A stretch of 64,000 nucleotides of DNA from Minwuia thermotolerans (GTDB lineage Bacteria > Pseudomonadota > Alphaproteobacteria > Minwuiales > Minwuiaceae): NCBI GenBank assembly GCA_021604565.1, contig BQJF01000004.1, positions 1 through 64,000 on the forward strand. The letters are read 5' to 3'. The position numbers were made by a program, and so were the translations under genes. Shown one piece after another: positions 59,569-64,000 of the stretch (position 1 is its first letter; the number at the start of each line of letters is the position of its first letter). The notes under the pieces were generated by a model. It ran no database searches and was not told the DNA's origin. It saw only the letters and a list, made by a program, of their open reading frames with translations.

Positions 59569-60801
59569 ATGAGTGAAGCATGGATCATCGACGCCTGCCG
59601 GACACCGCGCGGTGTCGGCAAGTATGGCAAGGGCGCGCTGTCGGAGATTCATCCGCAGCAGCTTGGTGCGACCGTTCTGCGGGCACTGGCAGAGCGCACC
59701 GGCATCAATACCGAGGAAGTGGACGATATCGTCTGGGGCACCAGCGCGCAGGTCAACACCCAGAGCGGTGACCTGGGGCGGATGGCGGCACTGGATGCCG
59801 GCTACAGCATGAAGTCCAGTGGCGTGACCCTGGACCGCTTCTGCGGTTCCGGCATCACCACCGTGAACATGGCTGCGGCCACCATCATGTCGGGCATGGA
59901 GGACCTGGTGGTCGCCGGTGGCACGGAGATGATGTCGATGCCCGGTCGCCGTGGCGATGGCCCGGCCACCATGGACCGGGGCAACAAGCGGCTTCGGGAG
60001 CATCATCCGCAGACCCATCAGGGCATCTGTGCCGATGCCATCGCGACGCTGGAAGGCATCAGCCGCGAGGCACTGGACGAACTCGGCTATCACAGCCAGC
60101 AGCGCGCCGCGCAGGCGATCTCCGAAGGTCGTTTCGACAAGAGCCTGGTGCCGGTTCACCACGAGGACGGGACGCTGGCGCTGGACCGGGAGGAATATCC
60201 CCGGCCGCAGACAACCCTGTCGGACCTGGCCAACCTGAAGCCTGCCTTCGCCGCCATGGCCGACCAGCCGGTGGATGATGACGGCACCACCTACCGCAGC
60301 CTGGTGCTGCAGAAGTTCCCGGATCTGGACATCAACTTCGTGCATCACGCGGGCAATTCCTCCGGCGTGGTGGATGGTGCGGCGGCGCTGCTGCTGGCCT
60401 CTCCGGACTATGCGAAGGCGCACGGCCTGAAGCCGCGGGCGCGGATCGTGGCCACCGCCAACATGGGTGACTGCCCGACGCTGATGCTGAACGCGCCGGT
60501 CCCCGCCGCCCGCAAGGTGCTGCAGCGCGCCGGACTGACCATGGATGACATCGACCTGATCGAGATCAACGAGGCGTTTGCCGTGGTGGCGGAGAAGTTC
60601 ATCCGCGATCTGGATCTGGACCGGGAGAAGGTGAACGTCAACGGCGGCTCCATCGCGCTGGGTCATCCCATCGGCGCGACGGGTTCGATCCTGATCGGCA
60701 CGGTGCTGGACGAACTGGAACGCCGCGGCCTGCAGCGTGGTCTGGTGACCATGTGCGCCGCAGGCGGCATGGCCCCTGCCGTGATCATCGAACGGATCTA
60801 G
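59569..60801 (+). CDS. Acetyl-CoA C-acetyltransferase (thiolase)
   Basis: The 410-residue thiolase has catalytic Cys92 (DRFCGSGITT), His366 (GHPIGATG) and Cys396 (MCAAGGMAPA). It starts MSEAWIIDACRTPRG. It cleaves or forms acetoacetyl-CoA and longer 3-ketoacyl-CoAs. GGGGAG precedes the ATG at 59569. A hairpin separates it from the SDR gene at 60916, an HSD10-like enzyme that would catalyse the preceding beta-oxidation step. Confidence 0.92.
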   Translation: MSEAWIIDACRTPRGVGKYGKGALSEIHPQQLGATVLRALAERTGINTEEVDDIVWGTSAQVNTQSGDLGRMAALDAGYSMKSSGVTLDRFCGSGITTVNMAAATIMSGMEDLVVAGGTEMMSMPGRRGDGPATMDRGNKRLREHHPQTHQGICADAIATLEGISREALDELGYHSQQRAAQAISEGRFDKSLVPVHHEDGTLALDREEYPRPQTTLSDLANLKPAFAAMADQPVDDDGTTYRSLVLQKFPDLDINFVHHAGNSSGVVDGAAALLLASPDYAKAHGLKPRARIVATANMGDCPTLMLNAPVPAARKVLQRAGLTMDDIDLIEINEAFAVVAEKFIRDLDLDREKVNVNGGSIALGHPIGATGSILIGTVLDELERRGLQRGLVTMCAAGGMAPAVIIERI

Positions 60802-60812
60802 GGAGCCTCTGA

Positions 60813-60859
60813 CCGGGAATGGTGCGGTACCGGCCTGCGCGCCGGTACCGCCTTCCCGG
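60813..60859 (+). terminator. Hairpin between thiolase and SDR
   Basis: GCGGTACCGGC (60824-60834) pairs with 60841-60851 around a 6-base loop, and the outer arms CCGGGAA / TTCCCGG extend the stem. There is no T tract. It could terminate or attenuate transcription between two genes of one pathway. Confidence 0.55.
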
Positions 60860-60915
60860 CAATTTCCAAAGGCGCGCGGCACCGATGTCCGCGACACATA
60901 TACCGGAGTGAAATC

Positions 60916-61680
60916 ATGAATCTCGAAAACACCTCCGCGCTCGTCACCGGCGGCGCGTCGGGTCTGGGGCTTGCCTGTGCGAAGGCGCTGGTCGCGAAGG
61001 GCGCGTCTGTCGTCATCGTCGATCTGCCGACTTCGGCGGGCGCCGATGTCGCGGCGGAACTGGGCGACAGGGTCTCGTTCGTGGCCGCTGACGTCACCAG
61101 CGGCGAGGAGATGGAGGCCGCCGTGGCCGCGGCGGAAGCCAACGGCCCGCTGCGTTCCGTGCTGCATTGTGCCGGACACGGTGGCGCGGTGCGGCTGGTC
61201 AATCGCGACGGCACGCCGGGATCGCTCGAAGCCTATTCACGGGTGATCAACACCAACCTGATCGGATCGTTCAACGTGCTGCGGCTGGCTGCGGCCAGCA
61301 TGGCGAAGAACGATCCGCTGGACGGCGACCGGGGTGCCTGTGTGATGACGGCATCCGTTGCCGCCTTCGAGGGGCAGATCGGACAGATCCCCTATGCCGC
61401 GTCAAAGGCCGGTGTGGTCGGCATGACCATCGTTGCCGCCCGCGACCTGGCGTCGAAGCTGATCCGCGTGAACACCATCGCGCCGGGCATCTTCGACACG
61501 CCGCTGCTGGGCCGTCTGCCGGAGGAAATCCGCCAGAACCTGGGGGCCAGTGTGCCGCATCCGGCGCGACTGGGTCGCCCCGACGAGTTCGCGGCCATGG
61601 CCATCCACATGCTGGAGAACCAGATCCTGAACGGCGAGACGATCCGCCTGGACGGTGGCATCCGCATGCCGCCGCGCTGA
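60916..61680 (+). CDS. SDR family protein, 3-hydroxyacyl-CoA dehydrogenase type II-like
   Basis: The 254-residue SDR has the cofactor motif TGGASGLG (about 11-18), the catalytic Ser near [13 protein letters not shown] (about 157-161) and a C-terminus with [20 protein letters not shown]. The pattern of the HSD17B10-like 3-hydroxyacyl-CoA dehydrogenases fits. The upstream thiolase suggests a role in beta-oxidation. GGAG precedes the ATG. Confidence 0.88.
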   Translation: MNLENTSALVTGGASGLGLACAKALVAKGASVVIVDLPTSAGADVAAELGDRVSFVAADVTSGEEMEAAVAAAEANGPLRSVLHCAGHGGAVRLVNRDGTPGSLEAYSRVINTNLIGSFNVLRLAAASMAKNDPLDGDRGACVMTASVAAFEGQIGQIPYAASKAGVVGMTIVAARDLASKLIRVNTIAPGIFDTPLLGRLPEEIRQNLGASVPHPARLGRPDEFAAMAIHMLENQILNGETIRLDGGIRMPPR

Positions 61681-61709
61681 GCCGGTCATCGGGTTGAATA
61701 CAGGAGTGC

Positions 61710-61744
61710 CGCGGAAGGCCGTTCTCAGGAGCAGGCCTTCCGCG
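61710..61744. terminator. Hairpin between convergent SDR genes
   Basis: CGCGGAAGGCC (61710-61720) pairs with 61734-61744 around a 13-base loop that contains the stop codon of the minus-strand SDR. It can act for both converging transcripts. No T tract is seen. Confidence 0.5.
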
Positions 61745-62570
61745 CGACCTCCGCGAAATCGGGATGCCAGCGAGACAGGGGCGGGCGGTTTTCCGTGATG
61801 TCCTGTGCAGCCCAGAGGATCCGTTTCGCATCCATCTCTGCCGTGACCTCGTCGTCGGGGCAGATGATGTAGAATCGCTCTCCGGCCACACCGTCCAGCA
61901 GCATGTCGACCACGCGGTCGGGCAACCATGCACCGGGCTTGTGTTCGGCCTTGCCGGTCGTGGTCCATCCGGGAACCAGCAGGTGCGTGCTCAGTCGCCC
62001 CGCACCCTGGTTGTCGGGCCTGTTGCGCAGGTCATGCTCCAGCGCCTCCGTATAGGTCTTCAGCGCCGACTTGGTCATGTTGTAGATCGGATGACCCGGC
62101 GGATTGGTGATCCCCTGCTTGGAGCCGGTGTTGACGATCGCTGTCGGCGCCGGGTTCGCCAGCAGGTCCGGCAGGAACGCCTGCACCGCGGTGACAGGCC
62201 CCCAGAGGTTGACCTCCATCGCCTGCCGCCAGCTTTCCGGATCGGCATCGAAGCCACGCCCCGTCCGGGTCACCGCATTGTTGACCAGCAGTTCCACCTG
62301 ACTGAAGGCCGCAAGCGTCGCGATCTTCAGGGCGTCTATCTGGTCCGGCTTCGACACGTCCGTGGCCTGGCCCAGCACCGTCTCCGGTCCTGCCGATGCA
62401 GCGGCCTGCACCTCCGCCACGGCGGCGTCCAGATCAGGGCCCGGCAGATCAGCCATCACGACGGACATGCCCTTTCCCGCCAGCCGCAGGGCCAGCGCCT
62501 TGCCAATACCAAGCGCTGCGCCGGTGATCACTGCCACCTTGCCGGATTCGAAAATGCCGCCACGTTCCAT
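61725..62570 (-). CDS. SDR family oxidoreductase
   Basis: The 281-residue protein has the dinucleotide motif TGAALGIG (about 16-23), NNAVTR (about 97), the catalytic Ser region and Tyr-Lys in YNMTKSALK (about 165). The start ATG at 62570 follows GGGGAAC. It is convergent with the HSD10-like SDR and lies downstream of the lipoprotein gene on the same strand. The substrate is unknown. Confidence 0.85.
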   Translation of the reverse strand: MERGGIFESGKVAVITGAALGIGKALALRLAGKGMSVVMADLPGPDLDAAVAEVQAAASAGPETVLGQATDVSKPDQIDALKIATLAAFSQVELLVNNAVTRTGRGFDADPESWRQAMEVNLWGPVTAVQAFLPDLLANPAPTAIVNTGSKQGITNPPGHPIYNMTKSALKTYTEALEHDLRNRPDNQGAGRLSTHLLVPGWTTTGKAEHKPGAWLPDRVVDMLLDGVAGERFYIICPDDEVTAEMDAKRILWAAQDITENRPPLSRWHPDFAEVARKACS

Positions 62571-62676
62571 GCTGTTCCCCTGCGTCTCGGGTTGCGGGCA
62601 GGCGCCCCTGATGGGGACTGCCATTCCCCGTCAGCATCCCATTGTTTCCGGCGGCAACACCAGTCTGTCAGGATGG

Positions 62677-63774
62677 TTACTCGAATGTCTCCGACTTGAA
62701 GAAGACTGCGGCAGTGCATTCCGGGTCAGGCATATCAATGCATGCGCGTGCGCCGGGCACATCGAACGGGGCGTAGATGGAGACCGTCGGCTGCCCGTTG
62801 CCGCTCTCCGGCAGCCAGACATGCAGGTCCCAGATTCGCGGGTGCCACATCAGCACATTGTCCGGCGTCGGTGCCTCGATCGCGGGATCCGGCGACAGGC
62901 TGTCGACCACGGTCTCGCCCCTGACCGACTCGGTCGGGGGCCGCAGCGCCATGACTCCGCTGGTCAGATGATAGCCGGCCTCATGCAGGAACCATTCGCT
63001 TGACGGGATGCAGCCCATGATCGGACGATGGTTGGCGCTGTCCATCACCTTGCCCCAGGCACCGCCGATCACGCGGTAGGGGGTGGTGTCGCCATTGGGG
63101 TCGGCGACCAGGGTCTGGTAGGCACTGTCGCTTTCGTCGGCACGCTGCGCGCGGGGGGCAACGAACAGCAGACCGGGCGGCCCCATCTGCACGTCGCCGT
63201 TGGAGAAGATGCTGCTGGCCCCGGCAAAGGTGATGCCGATCTGCGCCAGACTGGTGTTGCCGTGGGGCACGGAGAAGAACCCGGCGCCCGCCATTCCCAA
63301 TCCGTTCTCGATGTCGTCAAAGGCGCGCAGGAACACACCAAGGGTGGTGATGGACGCTTCGACGCTTGCGTCACTGCAGCCGATGACGAAGTCCTTCCTC
63401 CCGCTTCGGGCCGTCGCGATCTCGCTGCCGCCCGGCAGGCGGTAGTCGATGAACCATTCGTAGAACAGGTGATCGGCCTGAAACGCCGCCTCGACCAGCG
63501 GCGGAGTCGCGCGCCAGGCTGTGCCGCCGGCGACAGGCTGGGCCACGACCTCATGCGCCGTCGCCGGGCCGGGCCAGTGATGACGGGTGTAGCGCGCATA
63601 TACAGCGACGGTATCGTAACCCGCAGGCACATCGACTTCGGCGGTCAGGATGCGGGCGTCACCGGCCAGCCACTGCTCGGAAGTATCGGTGATCGTCGGC
63701 GTCTCGAAGTGCTCCAGCACCTCGCAGCCGCCGAGAAGAACCAGCATTGTCATGCACATCAGTACCCGACGCAT
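62677..63774 (-). CDS. Putative lipoprotein of unknown function
   Basis: This 365-residue protein starts MRRVLMCMTMLVLLGGCEVL with the lipobox LLGGC at residues 13-17 (Cys17 the lipidation site). It has no transmembrane helix afterwards and no domain I recognise. Its Pro/Asp-rich body contains a repeated WFLHEAG-type motif and several Cys. GGAGG is five bases before the ATG. It probably sits in a membrane as a lipoprotein. Confidence 0.65.
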   Translation of the reverse strand: MRRVLMCMTMLVLLGGCEVLEHFETPTITDTSEQWLAGDARILTAEVDVPAGYDTVAVYARYTRHHWPGPATAHEVVAQPVAGGTAWRATPPLVEAAFQADHLFYEWFIDYRLPGGSEIATARSGRKDFVIGCSDASVEASITTLGVFLRAFDDIENGLGMAGAGFFSVPHGNTSLAQIGITFAGASSIFSNGDVQMGPPGLLFVAPRAQRADESDSAYQTLVADPNGDTTPYRVIGGAWGKVMDSANHRPIMGCIPSSEWFLHEAGYHLTSGVMALRPPTESVRGETVVDSLSPDPAIEAPTPDNVLMWHPRIWDLHVWLPESGNGQPTVSIYAPFDVPGARACIDMPDPECTAAVFFKSETFE

Positions 63775-64000
63775 CTCGGCCTCCCGGATCGTATCGGTAA
63801 GATGATACCCGAATTTCAACGGGAGGGCGAGTTGGGTGCTGACTTCGGCCCTGAAAGGGACCGATGATCGGCGCGATTGCTGCTCCAGGGTTCATTCGCA
63901 GGTGGTCAGTGACCTTGCTCTCATGGTGAAGTATCTCCTGAGGCTGATCGAGCGCGACCGCGTGAAAGCGAAGGACAAGTGCGTCAGCGGGGGGACACGG
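63775..64000. other. Right end, possible gene start at 63923
   Basis: An open plus-strand frame from an ATG at 63923 runs to the window end (MVKYLLRLIERDRVKAKDKC and on), with 26 codons visible. No ribosome site or family is recognisable. Otherwise this 226-base stretch after the lipoprotein start looks intergenic. Confidence 0.25.

Noticed and set aside
1-64000. CRISPR arrays
   Set aside because: No regularly spaced direct repeats with unique spacers were seen anywhere in the window.

Overview
The window is high-GC bacterial chromosome. Gene content suggests an alphaproteobacterium, probably of a Rhodospirillales-like lineage (inference). The support is a dprA-topA-rnr block, DUF1178, DUF1489 and PAS_5 genes, UbiK next to a YbjN gene, a monomeric NADP-isocitrate dehydrogenase, an Anbu proteasome-like operon, and short GC-rich palindromic repeats of a kind common in this class. 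There are no rRNA genes, CRISPR arrays, complete insertion sequences or prophage genes. One tRNA (CAT anticodon, probably Ile2) is present.

Layout. 0-4.5 kb: DUF1178 (cut by the edge), a methyltransferase, an aspartoacylase-like hydrolase, an AbrB membrane protein, a DUF2306 membrane protein, UbiK and YbjN. 4.5-13.3 kb: a D-aminoacylase / 2-hydroxyacid dehydrogenase / SDR operon facing a dipeptide-type ABC importer (binding protein, two permeases, fused ATPase). 13.4-20 kb: RNase R, TopA and DprA on the minus strand. 20.4-25.9 kb: a degenerate Bax/glucosaminidase-like protein, a patatin, an enoyl-CoA hydratase with an acyl-CoA dehydrogenase, and a GNAT acetyltransferase. 25.9-27.7 kb and about 30.85-31.8 kb: two AT-rich insertions carrying unrecognised or membrane proteins, separated by a thiolase, an amidase and an orphan ParD-like antitoxin. 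31.8-39.6 kb: accessory metabolism, including two frameshifted genes (a pyridoxamine-oxidase-like protein and a dienelactone hydrolase), repeats, a MocR regulator divergent from a DMT exporter, thioesterases and a small zinc-binding protein. 39.6-45.4 kb: an FG-GAP secreted protein, a PAS_5 protein, an overlapping carbonic anhydrase / DASS transporter / DUF1489 operon, a DjlA-like co-chaperone and a peptidoglycan amidase. 45.4-47.2 kb: two paralogous 63-residue proteins with duplicated promoters beside a GcvA-type LysR regulator. 47.2-53.9 kb: a TPP enzyme, an enoyl-CoA hydratase, and MoeB translationally coupled to the Anbu / alpha-E / ATP-grasp operon. 54-64 kb: the tRNA, isocitrate dehydrogenase, a phytanoyl-CoA dioxygenase-like protein, a nitronate monooxygenase, a thiolase, two SDRs and a lipoprotein.

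How the genes fit together. Much of the window is acyl-CoA and fatty-acid catabolism: three enoyl-CoA hydratases, an acyl-CoA dehydrogenase, two thiolases, an HSD10-like SDR and thioesterases. Uptake and breakdown of (D-)peptides forms a second theme. The most unusual parts are the Anbu operon, which lacks its usual transglutaminase, has a 33-codon ORF in that place and overlaps moeB; the duplicated small-protein/LysR locus with conserved promoter and leader; and the AT-rich island whose membrane protein resembles the membrane module found with pYEATS and other conflict-system effectors.
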